Below, piece by piece: positions 8,622-17,513 of a stretch of 64,000 nt of DNA (the stretch's first letter is position 1; the number at the start of each line of letters is the position of its first letter). The DNA is taken from the NCBI GenBank assembly GCA_019639155.1, contig JAHBSJ010000002.1, forward strand, positions 62,001 to 126,000. The letters are read 5' to 3'. A program made the translations under genes and the position numbers. The DNA is from Acidobacteriota bacterium (GTDB lineage: Bacteria > Acidobacteriota > Blastocatellia > Pyrinomonadales > Pyrinomonadaceae). The notes beneath the pieces are model-generated. The model ran no database searches, had not been told where the DNA came from, and worked only from the letters and a program-made list of their open reading frames with translations.

Positions 8622-10664
8622 TCAATGAGTCACCATCAACTTCTTGACCTTTTCTCCTACATCGCGGAAATCTACATTCTCGGCATATATCATGTCGAAA
8701 TACTTGGCGGCGTTCTCGGCATCATCACAGGCCTCATACGCGGTCCCAAGCTCATACCAAAGGCCGTGATATTCGTCGGCGGTTATCTCGGGGGACTCGA
8801 GCGCACGGGTGAGCCATTTGATCGCATGCTGCGGCATATCGGTAGAAACGAAACAGTGTCCCAAAAGCGTTGCGCAGGAATAGAATCGCTTAGTGCCGTC
8901 ATCGGGCTTGACCAGGGCTATCGCGTCCTGGTATTCACGTATAGAATCTTCAAACAGGCCCATCTCCTGATATGCAACGGCCATTTGATAATGGGTCTCA
9001 AAATCCCCGCCGTCCGGCTCGTCCGCGTCATCGATGCCCAGTTCAGAGCGCATCTCGTTTATCCCGATCGCACTTGCCTCGACGTGCGGCTCAACGATGA
9101 CGGCGGTCGGCATCGCTTCATCATGCAATTCTGACGGATATTCGATCTTTAACCGCAACTCCTCGATCTCGGGCCGTTTTCCGAATTCTGCTTCGAGTTC
9201 GCCGATAGATTTCTTCGCGAGATCGTAATAATCGTTATCAATGTAAAACGCTACGCTTTCAAGTTCTTTTTCGAGCCTTTCGGTAGCAGCCAACGACAAT
9301 GGCGGTGCATCTATGTGCGGCATAAATGCTTGGACGGAAACGGAAACAGCGTCGGCTGCGATCTCGCCGTAGGCTTCATACCCATTCGTTTCGTGGCCGT
9401 TACGCTCGATTTGGACCTCGTCGGACGATATAGACCTTGAAGTGGCTGCGGATGCTTGCCCTTCTGCTGTCGCTTCCACCGATTCATCATCGCCATATTC
9501 GCGGCGTATCTCACTCAGACGATCGCGATACCGGGTCTCATGGGGCTTGATGTGTACGAGCTGCGAAAGAGCGAATCGCTCATCGTCGACCGCACCTTCG
9601 CTGGAAGCTGCCGAATAAAGACGTTCCAACGCCAGGCGTTTTCCATTCTCGTCGTTGAGCCAGGAATTGTAACGAACGAGCAGCCTCAACCCGGCAAGCT
9701 GAAGCGGCGCTCGTTCAAGTATCTCGTTGATCCATTTGCCGCATTCGTCGCCCTGACCGCCCGCAAGCAGATATTCCGCAGACATCGTAAGGATCCGTGC
9801 GGCAGAGCCGGGATCGTTCAAATTCAGATAGATGCGGATAAGTTCGAGGAATTTCGGATAGTTCGCGGGCTCTATCTCGACAAGCTTTACAACGGCATTT
9901 TCGGCACCGGCCGCGTTCTGCGATTCGAGACAGCATTCGATCAGAAGATAAAGAACGTCCCTGTTGAACGGGTCGTTTTCAATGATCTCCTCAAGGAGCG
10001 AGATGGCCTTCGCTGCCCGGCCAAGAGCTGTTTGTGCCTTGACCAGTCCGTCGAGCACCCTAAGGTCGGCGGCGTTCAGGTCGTACCCTTTCATCAAAGC
10101 ACGGATGGCTTCTTCGTGACGGTTTTGTCGGCTGAGCCTAATGCCTGCCTCGGCAAAGGCTTCAATCGCCTCTTCGCGTTGACCCTCGCTCAAATATGAT
10201 TCGGCAAGCCGCAAGCATACTTCGGTATTATTCGGGTCCAACAGGGCGATCTGCTTGTACATCGCCAAGGCCTCGAGGCGGCGGCCGTTCTTTTTGTAGT
10301 GCTCAGCAAGCGAAAGATAATGTGATCGAGCCTCTGAAAGCGAACCCTTCGATTGATGGAGTTCAGCAAGTTTTGCCGTCACGTCCGGAGAATCGGGTTG
10401 TATCTTCGTGACCTTGTTATAAACTGCGATGGCCTTTTGCGCGAAACCCTGTGTACTGTAATATTCCGCGACCTGCATATAGCAGTTCACGGCGTCGCGT
10501 TTATCGCCGTTCTTTGCATAAAGGTCGCCAAGCATGTTCAGCGTGGACATGTCACGCTGATCGTTCTCAACGACCGAACGGTATTCCGCGATCGCCGAAC
10601 GAAGTTTGCCTTGAGCAACGAAACGCTCAGCATTTCGCATGGCTTTTGCTTTATCGAAACTCAT
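8622..10664 (-). CDS. TPR-repeat protein, cytoplasmic
   Basis: The 680-residue protein has no signal peptide or membrane segment. Degenerate tetratricopeptide repeats run from about residue 5 to 330 (for example GKLRSAIAEYRSVVENDQRD and GFAQKAIAVYNKVTKIQPDS). A polar low-complexity linker follows around 395-450, and a second TPR block covers roughly 545-675. Such proteins are scaffolds; the partner is unknown. The linker is rich in Glu, Ala and Ser. It is first in a minus-strand run that continues through the membrane protein to thiE and thiD. Confidence 0.8.
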   Translation of the reverse strand: MSFDKAKAMRNAERFVAQGKLRSAIAEYRSVVENDQRDMSTLNMLGDLYAKNGDKRDAVNCYMQVAEYYSTQGFAQKAIAVYNKVTKIQPDSPDVTAKLAELHQSKGSLSEARSHYLSLAEHYKKNGRRLEALAMYKQIALLDPNNTEVCLRLAESYLSEGQREEAIEAFAEAGIRLSRQNRHEEAIRALMKGYDLNAADLRVLDGLVKAQTALGRAAKAISLLEEIIENDPFNRDVLYLLIECCLESQNAAGAENAVVKLVEIEPANYPKFLELIRIYLNLNDPGSAARILTMSAEYLLAGGQGDECGKWINEILERAPLQLAGLRLLVRYNSWLNDENGKRLALERLYSAASSEGAVDDERFALSQLVHIKPHETRYRDRLSEIRREYGDDESVEATAEGQASAATSRSISSDEVQIERNGHETNGYEAYGEIAADAVSVSVQAFMPHIDAPPLSLAATERLEKELESVAFYIDNDYYDLAKKSIGELEAEFGKRPEIEELRLKIEYPSELHDEAMPTAVIVEPHVEASAIGINEMRSELGIDDADEPDGGDFETHYQMAVAYQEMGLFEDSIREYQDAIALVKPDDGTKRFYSCATLLGHCFVSTDMPQHAIKWLTRALESPEITADEYHGLWYELGTAYEACDDAENAAKYFDMIYAENVDFRDVGEKVKKLMVTH

Positions 10665-10880
10665 TTATTACAGGCCTAGTATTGACGTCGAATTCAACAA
10701 TTAAACGGACCGCAGGGCAAAATTCCGGAAGGAAAACACAGGAGGGACTTGGGTCGCACCTGTTTTACAAATCTATCATTTAGAATGATTAACTGTCAAC
10801 ATGATTTAATATCTATAAACAAATTTTGTCACTTTTGCGTCGCGATTGCCACGAAATTTCTTCAAGAGGATCGATTGCGT

Positions 10881-10895
10881 TAGAATCAAGACCGT
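10881..10895 (+). promoter_or_regulatory. Candidate -10 box giving a near-leaderless mRNA
   Basis: TAGAAT at 10881-10886 lies only nine bases before the ATG at 10896. If it is the -10 box, transcription would start within a few bases of the start codon, leaving no room for a Shine-Dalgarno site, and none is seen. No good -35 is evident. The same YTAGAATC string precedes three other plus-strand genes in this window. Confidence 0.35.
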
Positions 10896-11930
10896 ATGCA
10901 GGCACTCATTCTTGCGGGCGGCAGAGGAACGCGGCTTCGGCCGCTGACCGTATATACGCCCAAGCCGATAGTTCCTATGCTGAACCGCCCTTTCGTTCTT
11001 TATCAGATCGAAATGTTGCGTGAGGCAGGCATCTATGACATTACACTTTCCCTCAGCTATCAACCTGACAAGATCGAACTTTTGCTTGGTAACGGTGCCG
11101 AACACGGCGTCAGTTTGCGATATATCACCGAGCCTATGCCAATGGGCACAGGCGGGGCCTATAAATTCGCGGCAGGCGGCTTTCGCGAGACGACCATTGT
11201 CCTGAACGGCGACATTTTGACCGACCTCGATCTAAAGAAAATGGTCCGCTCACACGCAGGGAAAAAGGCCGATGCAACTATCGCGGTTTACAGGGTCGAA
11301 GATCCGACGCGGTACGGCCTTGTCAAAACAGATGAGGACGGAAAGGTCATTGGATTTGTTGAGAAGCCCGACTCCGATATAGGCATAAATACCATAAATG
11401 CAGGCATTTACATACTTGAGCCCACTATTCTGGATCTGATCGCAAAGGACGAGAATCTTTCGTTCGAATACGATGTTTTTCCCGAAATTTTAAAGAGGAA
11501 TCTAGCTTTTTACGCGTTTTTCTTCAAGAAGGAATATTGGAAAGATATTGGCACACCGGAGAGCTACTGGCGGGCACACATGGACATGCTTGAGGGCAAG
11601 TTGGCCAGGCTTCGCGAAGACGATGCCGGTCCCGACGCCCCGGACGTTGCAACACACGCGACGGTCGATAAGTCATCAGTAATAGGAAAGAACTGCACCG
11701 TTAAACCGGGCGCGGTCGTCTCGAATTCTGTACTCGGTGAGGGAGTGCTTGTCGAAGAACGGGCCATTATCGAAAACGCAGTTATTTGGCCATATACGCG
11801 GATCTCGGTCGCGGCCGAAATTCGTGATTCGGTCATTGGGAAAAGTTGTCATGTCGGCCGGAATGCATCTATTGGCTCCGGGTCCGTCATCGGCGACAAG
11901 TCAACGCTCACAGATTATACCAGGGTTTAG
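10896..11930 (+). CDS. Sugar-phosphate nucleotidyltransferase (mannose-1-P guanylyltransferase-like)
   Basis: The 344-residue protein has an N-terminal nucleotidyltransferase domain with LILAGGRGTRLRPLT at residues 4-18, followed by PKPIVPMLNRP and a conserved acidic LNGDILTD near 107. From about residue 255 it carries hexapeptide repeats of a left-handed beta helix. This architecture matches ManC2/RfbA-like enzymes that make GDP-mannose or related NDP-sugars. The exact sugar and nucleotide cannot be read from the sequence. It could feed the exopolysaccharide locus at 31-42 kb, but that link is inferred. Confidence 0.85.
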   Translation: MQALILAGGRGTRLRPLTVYTPKPIVPMLNRPFVLYQIEMLREAGIYDITLSLSYQPDKIELLLGNGAEHGVSLRYITEPMPMGTGGAYKFAAGGFRETTIVLNGDILTDLDLKKMVRSHAGKKADATIAVYRVEDPTRYGLVKTDEDGKVIGFVEKPDSDIGINTINAGIYILEPTILDLIAKDENLSFEYDVFPEILKRNLAFYAFFFKKEYWKDIGTPESYWRAHMDMLEGKLARLREDDAGPDAPDVATHATVDKSSVIGKNCTVKPGAVVSNSVLGEGVLVEERAIIENAVIWPYTRISVAAEIRDSVIGKSCHVGRNASIGSGSVIGDKSTLTDYTRV

Positions 11931-11954
11931 AAACACTCAGATATCGGAGGCATT

Positions 11955-12575
11955 ATGAAACCCGGAACAACGGCCGCAGCCTTTTCGACATTGGCCATCG
12001 TGCTTTTACTACAGATCGACGTACTGGCATGCGCCTGTTGCGTTGATCGTGGATTTCGCTTTGAAGGAAGCCAACGGACGGACACTTTTAGCCGCGAACT
12101 GCTCGGCGAGATCAAATTTGCGGCCAAGGCGGACCTTTACATGGATGCAGCAGGATTTGATACGACCCGAGGACTGAACGCACTGAAAGCCGAGTTCAGT
12201 GAGTCGGAAAATGCGCAGATGGCGTCGAGTGCGAATTTCTCGAACGGCCGCTGGACCTTCGTTATCACATCGCCCGGGGGGAAAAAAGGTTCCATCGCAT
12301 TTGCGGCACCTGCGTCGTTCGGTCGTTTTATGGTGGACACTTTCGATTCGCCGATCACATCGGTCGAACTCTACAAGGAAATGCGTTTCGGCGGCCCCGT
12401 AGCACGCGGTACCGGCGTTTTTCGTTACGCCGCAGCAAGAGGCACGCGGTTCTCGCTGGTTTTGGCGGGAAAGGGCAACGGCTGCGAGGATGCTTCGCAA
12501 TACCGCAATTGGCGTCTGAATATCAAAGGCCCGAACGCGGATTTCACGCTTTTCGGAAAGCTCGGCGACCATTAG
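11955..12575 (+). CDS. Secreted protein with CACC motif, unknown function
   Basis: The 206-residue protein has a strong ribosome site (GGAGG, five bases before ATG) and a signal peptide ending around LLLQIDVLA. The mature N terminus begins with CACCVDRGF, an unusually dense cysteine cluster suited to metal binding or disulfides. A fourth cysteine appears in GNGCEDASQYRNW near residue 180. I recognise no family. It lies 24 bases after the nucleotidyltransferase gene and may be cotranscribed with it. Confidence 0.7.
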   Translation: MKPGTTAAAFSTLAIVLLLQIDVLACACCVDRGFRFEGSQRTDTFSRELLGEIKFAAKADLYMDAAGFDTTRGLNALKAEFSESENAQMASSANFSNGRWTFVITSPGGKKGSIAFAAPASFGRFMVDTFDSPITSVELYKEMRFGGPVARGTGVFRYAAARGTRFSLVLAGKGNGCEDASQYRNWRLNIKGPNADFTLFGKLGDH

Positions 12576-12580
12576 GCCGC

Positions 12581-12609
12581 TTGACACTTTCGGGGCAAAG
12601 TTTCATTAT
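12581..12609 (+). promoter_or_regulatory. Sigma-70 type promoter of the SAM-II/metF-like transcript
   Basis: A perfect -35 TTGACA (12581-12586) is followed by a 17-base spacer and CATTAT (12604-12609). The predicted transcription start, about seven bases further, falls just before the riboswitch stem at 12622. The spacing and order make this one of the clearest promoters in the window. Confidence 0.7.
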
Positions 12610-12621
12610 CTTTTCTTACAA

Positions 12622-12668
12622 CGTGGTGAGTTAAAGCGACTTGCGGCCACGGAAAATAAACCGCTAAA
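12622..12668 (+). promoter_or_regulatory. Probable SAM-II riboswitch aptamer
   Basis: The element reads CGTGGTGAGTTAAAG, then CGACTTGCGGCCACG, then an A-rich linker and CCGCTAAA. P1 forms between CGTGG (12622-12626) and CCACG (12647-12651). A pseudoknot can form between GCGG (12643-12646) and CCGC (12661-12664). The conserved UGA-UUAA, CUUGC-GCCACG and GCUAAA strings match my recollection of the SAM-II class (metA/metX leaders of alphaproteobacteria). It is followed by a terminator and a methionine/folate gene, as expected for SAM control. No covariance search was run. Confidence 0.8.
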
Positions 12669-12701
12669 CAGCTGCCCGAAAGATCGAATTTCTCGAACCA
12701 A

Positions 12702-12730
12702 GGCTTCGCTGTTCAGCGAGGCCATTTTTT
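12702..12730 (+). terminator. Terminator / SD-sequestering hairpin at the start codon
   Basis: A 9-bp stem GGCTTCGCT/AGCGAGGCC (one G-U pair) has a GTTC loop and is followed by ATTTTTT that directly abuts the ATG at 12731. The 3' arm contains GAGG (12718-12721), nine bases before the ATG, the only visible Shine-Dalgarno-like string. The hairpin could therefore stop transcription, hide the ribosome site, or both. It is probably the expression platform of the upstream SAM-II aptamer. Confidence 0.75.
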
Positions 12731-14608
12731 ATGAAAGATTTCAGGGAATTGCTTTCCTCAGAAGGCATCTTCGTTTTCGACGGTGCTATGGGAACACGCC
12801 TTTACGACAAGGGCATATACATAAACCGCAGCTATGACGAGTTGAATATCACCAATCCGGAACTAGTTTTGGAGGTCCACGAAGAGTACGTCGCCGCCGG
12901 GGTCGACGTCATAGAGACGAATACATTCGGTGCGACACGCCCCAAACTGCAGCCCTATGGACTCGAGAACAAACTTCGCGAGATCAACATCGCGGCCGTG
13001 AACCTTGCACGTCAGGCCGCGGCCGGAAAAGCGTGCGTCGCGGGCTCGGTCGGCCCGCTTGGGCTGCGTATCGAACCTTTCGGCCCGACGTCGTTTGAAG
13101 AAGCACGAGAACTTTACCGCGAACAGGCAGAAGCCCTCGTCGAAGGCGGCGTCGATCTTTTCCTGCTTGAGACATTTTCCGATCTTTCGGTCATCGAGCA
13201 GGCTATACTCGCGATCCGCGAGGTCACAGATCTGCCGATCGTCGCACAAATGACCATCCAAGCAGATCTCAAAACGACATTCGGCACGCCTGCAGAGGTC
13301 TTCGTTCCTCGTCTCGAAGAGCTTGGCGCCGATGTCATCGGCCTCAACTGCGGAATGGGACCAACTCATGTTCTTAGTGCGTTGGAAAAGATGCGCGAGC
13401 TTACCGACAGGCCGCTTTCCGCACAGCCGAATGCAGGACTGCCGCGTGACGTGCAGGGACGGCAATTCTATATGGGATCGCCGGAATATATGGCGACGTT
13501 CGCAAAACGTTTTGTGCAGGCGGGAGCGAAATTCGTCGGCGGCTGCTGCGGCACAACTCCCACGCATATCAAACTCATAGCCGATGCGATCCGCTCGATC
13601 AGCCCGCGTCAAGCCATCAGCGAAGCCCGTAAACATTCGGTCAATGTACGCGAACTGAAACCCGTAGATGTAGAGGTCGTGCCGCAGGCCGAACGCAGCA
13701 ACTGGTCACGCAAGATCGCGACTGGAGCGTTCGTTACGTCGGTCGAGGTTTTGCCGCCGAAAGGCTGCGACGCTGCAGCAACACTCGATTCGATAAGGCT
13801 GCTGAAAGATGCCGGCGTAGACGGTGTGAATATTCCCGACGGCCCGCGCGCTCAGACGCGTATGTCCGCGCAGGCGACCGCCGTTCTGGTCGAACGCGAG
13901 ATCGGCATCGAGGCCGTCCTGCATTATTGCTGCCGCGACCGCAACCTGCTGGGAATGATGAGCGATCTGCTCGGTGCCGCTGCTCTCGGACTTCACAATC
14001 TGCTCATCATCACAGGCGATCCGCCAAAAATGGGCCCTTATCCAGACGCGACCGCGGTATTTGATATCGACGCCATCGGCCTAACGAACATGGCAAACAA
14101 GCTGAATCACGGCCTGGACCTAGGCAACAATCCGATCGGCAAACCGACCGCATTTTCGATCGGTGTCGGCGTAAATCCCGGTGCCGTGAATCTGGAAGAG
14201 GAGATCCGACGTTTTGAATGGAAGGTCGAGGCAGGTGCCGAATACGCTATCACGCAGCCGGTTTTTGATACGGAACAGCTTCGGACGTTCCTTGACAAGA
14301 TCGCACACGTCCGCATACCGATCGTCGCAGGTATTTGGCCGCTCGTCAGCTATCGAAACGCCGAATTCATGCACAACGAAGTTCCGGGCGTAAATGTGAC
14401 ACCCGAGATACTTGAACGCATGCGCATAGCCTCCGACACCAGCAAGGAACACGCCCGCGAAGAAGGCATCGCCATCGCCCGCGAATCGCTGCTTGAGGTC
14501 CGCGACGTCATTGCCGGCGTCCAGGTCTCGGCACCTTTCGGCAATGTGAAATATGCGCTTCAGGTCTTCGACGTACTCGACGATTTTAAGGGAACATCGG
14601 CGGTTTAA
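12731..14608 (+). CDS. Bifunctional homocysteine S-methyltransferase / 5,10-methylenetetrahydrofolate reductase
   Basis: The 625-residue protein joins a homocysteine methyltransferase domain (about 1-290) to a MetF-like reductase domain (about 325-615), the YitJ-type architecture. Zinc ligands appear as NCGMGP (Cys207) and GGCCGTTP (Cys272, Cys273). The reductase half starts with FVTSVEVLPPKG and contains LLIITGDPPKMG and the substrate loop YAITQPVFD. It would make methyl-THF and methylate homocysteine to methionine, though the methyl donor of the first domain is not evident. Expression is probably controlled by the SAM-II element immediately upstream. Confidence 0.93.
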   Translation: MKDFRELLSSEGIFVFDGAMGTRLYDKGIYINRSYDELNITNPELVLEVHEEYVAAGVDVIETNTFGATRPKLQPYGLENKLREINIAAVNLARQAAAGKACVAGSVGPLGLRIEPFGPTSFEEARELYREQAEALVEGGVDLFLLETFSDLSVIEQAILAIREVTDLPIVAQMTIQADLKTTFGTPAEVFVPRLEELGADVIGLNCGMGPTHVLSALEKMRELTDRPLSAQPNAGLPRDVQGRQFYMGSPEYMATFAKRFVQAGAKFVGGCCGTTPTHIKLIADAIRSISPRQAISEARKHSVNVRELKPVDVEVVPQAERSNWSRKIATGAFVTSVEVLPPKGCDAAATLDSIRLLKDAGVDGVNIPDGPRAQTRMSAQATAVLVEREIGIEAVLHYCCRDRNLLGMMSDLLGAAALGLHNLLIITGDPPKMGPYPDATAVFDIDAIGLTNMANKLNHGLDLGNNPIGKPTAFSIGVGVNPGAVNLEEEIRRFEWKVEAGAEYAITQPVFDTEQLRTFLDKIAHVRIPIVAGIWPLVSYRNAEFMHNEVPGVNVTPEILERMRIASDTSKEHAREEGIAIARESLLEVRDVIAGVQVSAPFGNVKYALQVFDVLDDFKGTSAV

Positions 14609-15564
14609 GGGATCAACACGATCTTGCCGTTACCTTTTTGTTCAATGACATCGCGTTGGGCGCGGGCGGCGTCGGCGAGCGGAAATTTTCGGGTCACGAT
14701 CGGGTTTAGCGACCCCTTAGAAGCGGCTGTTGCGATCGCAGCGTGAATTTCGTCGAGTTCGTGCTGCGGAGCATTGAACAGCGACATTCCATAGATGGAG
14801 GCGTCCTTCGTCATCGCCAGGCGAGGCGTGAATTCGAGTGAGCCGCGGCTGCCTACGACCGCGATCCGGCCGAACATCGCCAACATCTCAAAATCGCGTT
14901 CCAGGTTTACGTTCGCCAGCATCTCGATGATCACGTCCGCGCCGCCGCCTGTGAATTCCTTGATCTGTGCAAAATGTTCCGGGTCGCTGTGATCGAATAC
15001 CGCGATTGCTCCGTTTTCGAGGATCAGGTCCTGCCCCACCGAACTGCTCGCCGTGCCGATAACTGTAGCACCTGCGTAATTTGCCCACTGCAACGCGGCC
15101 AGGCCGACGCCGCCCGATGCACCGTGTATCACAACGGTCTCGCCTGTGGTCAACTTTGCTTTCTGAAACAACGCACGATACGCCGTTGCATAAGGCGTCC
15201 AAATACCGGCTCCCTGTTCAAAGGAAATATTGTCAGGCAGTATTCCAAGGTGAGTTTCGTCACAGAGAGAATATTCCGCATAGGTGCCGGAGATCGAGCC
15301 GGCTGTGTAAACCCGGTCGCCCGGTTTGAATCGCGTGACCGCATCGCCGACCGCTTCGACTACGCCTGCGGCATCCTTGCCCGGCGTGTACGGCAGTTTA
15401 GGTTTGACCGCGTGAATTCCGGCGCGAATGTACGTATCAACTGGATTCACGCCGGCCGCGTGAACACGAACGAGCACCTGCGTTCCCGTCGGCCGCGGCG
15501 TATCGGCTTTGCCAAACTGCAAAACCTCGGGCCCGCCGAATTCGCTGACTAGAATAGCTTTCAT
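14605..15564 (-). CDS. NADPH:quinone reductase-like medium-chain dehydrogenase
   Basis: The 319-residue protein is a zinc-free MDR family member of the quinone oxidoreductase/zeta-crystallin type. FGGPEVLQFGKADTPRPTGTQVLVRVHAAGVNPVD opens the GroES-like domain (quoted here only as a family landmark spread over residues 9-43). The Rossmann NADPH motif is IHGASGGVGLAALQWA near 145-160. Zinc-binding cysteines of alcohol dehydrogenases are missing. It converges with the metF-like gene, overlapping its stop by four bases. Confidence 0.88.
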   Translation of the reverse strand: MKAILVSEFGGPEVLQFGKADTPRPTGTQVLVRVHAAGVNPVDTYIRAGIHAVKPKLPYTPGKDAAGVVEAVGDAVTRFKPGDRVYTAGSISGTYAEYSLCDETHLGILPDNISFEQGAGIWTPYATAYRALFQKAKLTTGETVVIHGASGGVGLAALQWANYAGATVIGTASSSVGQDLILENGAIAVFDHSDPEHFAQIKEFTGGGADVIIEMLANVNLERDFEMLAMFGRIAVVGSRGSLEFTPRLAMTKDASIYGMSLFNAPQHELDEIHAAIATAASKGSLNPIVTRKFPLADAARAQRDVIEQKGNGKIVLIP

Positions 15565-15575
15565 TTTTCTTCCTG

Positions 15576-15640
15576 CCCGCGAATCACACGAAAAACACGA
15601 AAGATCTCGTACTTTTCGCGTCCTTCGTGTATTTTGCGGG
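15576..15640. repeat. Inverted repeat built of 9-bp CRCGAA units, copy 1
   Basis: The 65-base element lies between the stop of glmS and the start of the quinone reductase gene. Each arm holds three 9-base units of consensus CRCGAANNA (left arm: CGCGAATCA, CACGAAAAA, CACGAAAGA), and the right arm repeats them inverted, closing with GCGGG. A second copy is at 61474-61539. It may act as a hairpin in the intergenic RNA or as a protein-binding iteron; no function is known to me. Confidence 0.75.
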
Positions 15641-15647
15641 ACGATCT

Positions 15648-17510
15648 CTATTCCACAGTCACCGATTTCGCCAGATTTCGCGGTTGATCGACGTCGCAGC
15701 CGCGGCGGACGGCGATGTGATACGACAGCAGCTGCAGCGGCACGATAGACAGAACGGGACTGAGCAGATCGCTGGTCTCCGGCACCTCGATAACGTGGTC
15801 TGAGACCTTTGAACTCATTGTGTCGCCCTCGGTCAACACGCTGATAATGATGCCGTCACGCGATTTGACCTCTACGATATTCGAGTGCGTTTTCTCGTAG
15901 CGGATCTCGCTCGCGGCGTTACCGTTTTCTTTCGTATTAACGATCACGACCGGCAGTTTTTCGTCGATCAGAGCGTTCGGCCCGTGTTTCATCTCGCCCG
16001 CGGGATAGCCTTCGGCGTGGATGTAGCTGATCTCTTTCAGCTTTAACGCACCTTCGAGAGCGACGGGAAAATTGATGCCGCGGCCGAGATAGAGAAAATC
16101 CTGAACGCGGAAAAGGTCTTTTGTGAGTTCCTCGATCGAATCGGCCTCGTTCAGAAGCTGCTCGATCTTTAGAGGCAGTTCGGCGAGGTCTTGCGCCAGC
16201 TTCTTTGCCGTCTCTTCTTCGATCTCGCCGCGGAGCTGGCCGAGATACATCGCGAAAAGATACAACGCGATCATCTGCGATGTAAATGCCTTGGTCGAAG
16301 CAACGCCGATCTCAGGACCCGCGTGCGTTAGTATCGTACCGTCAGCTTCGCGAGTGATCATCGAGCCCTGGACGTTGCATATCGCGAGCACCTTACAGCC
16401 GGCGTTTTTCGCCTCGCGCATCGCCGCGATGGTGTCGGCGGTCTCGCCGGACTGCGAAATGACGATCAGCAGATCGTTCTCACGCAAAACGGGGTCTCGA
16501 TAACGGAATTCGGAAGCATAATCCACGTCAACCGGCACGCGAGCGAGAGCCTCGATCATATAACGCCCAGCGATGCCTGCGTGCCACGAAGTACCGCATG
16601 CCGCGATCTTTATCGACGCAATGGAACGGAATTCCTCCTCGGAAATATCCATGGCGTCCAGATATACTTTGCCCGTATCCAGCGAAACTCGGCCCTGAAC
16701 CGTATCGCGGACGGCACGCGGCTGCTCGTATATCTCTTTGAGCATGAAGTGCTTGAAGCCGCCCTTTTCCGCCATGATCGGGTCCCAGGTTATCCGCTGC
16801 TGCTGCGGTTCGACGATATTTCCGTCGAAATCCGTCACACGGACGGCGTCTTTCGTCAGCACGGCGATCTCGCGATCGCCGAGGAAGAATACGTCGCGAG
16901 TGTGAACAAGGATCGGCGGCACGTCGGACGCGACGAAAAACTCTCCGTCGCCGAGGCCGATCACCACAGGCGGGCCTTCGCGAACGGCAATGATCGTGTC
17001 GGGCTCGTCCTTTGATATGATCGCGAGAGCAAAAATACCGCGCAATTCGGCGACCGTTTTCCTAACGGCGAGTTCCAGCGAGAGCCCTTCTTTGTCGATG
17101 TAGCTGCCGATCAGATGAGCGACGACCTCAGTGTCTGTCTCGGTATTAAACTCGTGTCCTTCCTCGGCCAAACGCTCTTTCAGCGTCAAATAATTTTCGA
17201 TGATGCCGTTGTGAACTACGACCACGTTGCCCGACTTGTCCCGGTGCGGATGCGCATTTTCCTCGGTCGGGCGTCCGTGTGTCGCCCAGCGGGTGTGGCC
17301 GATGCCGTAATTGCCGTCGAGCGGGCTCAGACGAATGGCCTCTTCCAGGTTGCGCAGCTTCCCTTCTGCACGGCGAAGCTCCAAATTTTTGGCTTCATCG
17401 ACAACTGCGATCCCCGCGGAATCGTATCCGCGGTATTCCAGCTTTCGCAGTCCGTCGATGATCAACGGCACAACTTGTTTATTTCCAACGTATCCGACAA
17501 TTCCGCACAT
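15648..17510 (-). CDS. glmS: Glutamine:fructose-6-phosphate aminotransferase (isomerising)
   Basis: The 620-residue enzyme makes glucosamine-6-phosphate, the first step to UDP-GlcNAc. Cys2 in MCGIVGYVG is the glutaminase nucleophile, and HTRWATHG and [13 protein letters not shown] follow. Two SIS domains form the isomerase ([25 protein letters not shown]), and the C terminus LAKSVTVE is canonical. It lies three bases after the upstream secreted-protein gene, so there is no space for a glmS ribozyme. Confidence 0.98.
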   Translation of the reverse strand: MCGIVGYVGNKQVVPLIIDGLRKLEYRGYDSAGIAVVDEAKNLELRRAEGKLRNLEEAIRLSPLDGNYGIGHTRWATHGRPTEENAHPHRDKSGNVVVVHNGIIENYLTLKERLAEEGHEFNTETDTEVVAHLIGSYIDKEGLSLELAVRKTVAELRGIFALAIISKDEPDTIIAVREGPPVVIGLGDGEFFVASDVPPILVHTRDVFFLGDREIAVLTKDAVRVTDFDGNIVEPQQQRITWDPIMAEKGGFKHFMLKEIYEQPRAVRDTVQGRVSLDTGKVYLDAMDISEEEFRSIASIKIAACGTSWHAGIAGRYMIEALARVPVDVDYASEFRYRDPVLRENDLLIVISQSGETADTIAAMREAKNAGCKVLAICNVQGSMITREADGTILTHAGPEIGVASTKAFTSQMIALYLFAMYLGQLRGEIEEETAKKLAQDLAELPLKIEQLLNEADSIEELTKDLFRVQDFLYLGRGINFPVALEGALKLKEISYIHAEGYPAGEMKHGPNALIDEKLPVVIVNTKENGNAASEIRYEKTHSNIVEVKSRDGIIISVLTEGDTMSSKVSDHVIEVPETSDLLSPVLSIVPLQLLSYHIAVRRGCDVDQPRNLAKSVTVE

Positions 17511-17513
17511 AAA

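Noticed and set aside
12009..12587. 192-residue minus-strand open frame
   Set aside because: It is antisense to the secreted CACC-protein gene, which has a strong ribosome site and signal peptide.
12863..13636. 257-residue minus-strand open frame
   Set aside because: It runs antisense to the homocysteine methyltransferase domain and has no recognisable motif.
17511..17513. glmS ribozyme upstream of glmS
   Set aside because: Only three bases separate glmS from the upstream gene.
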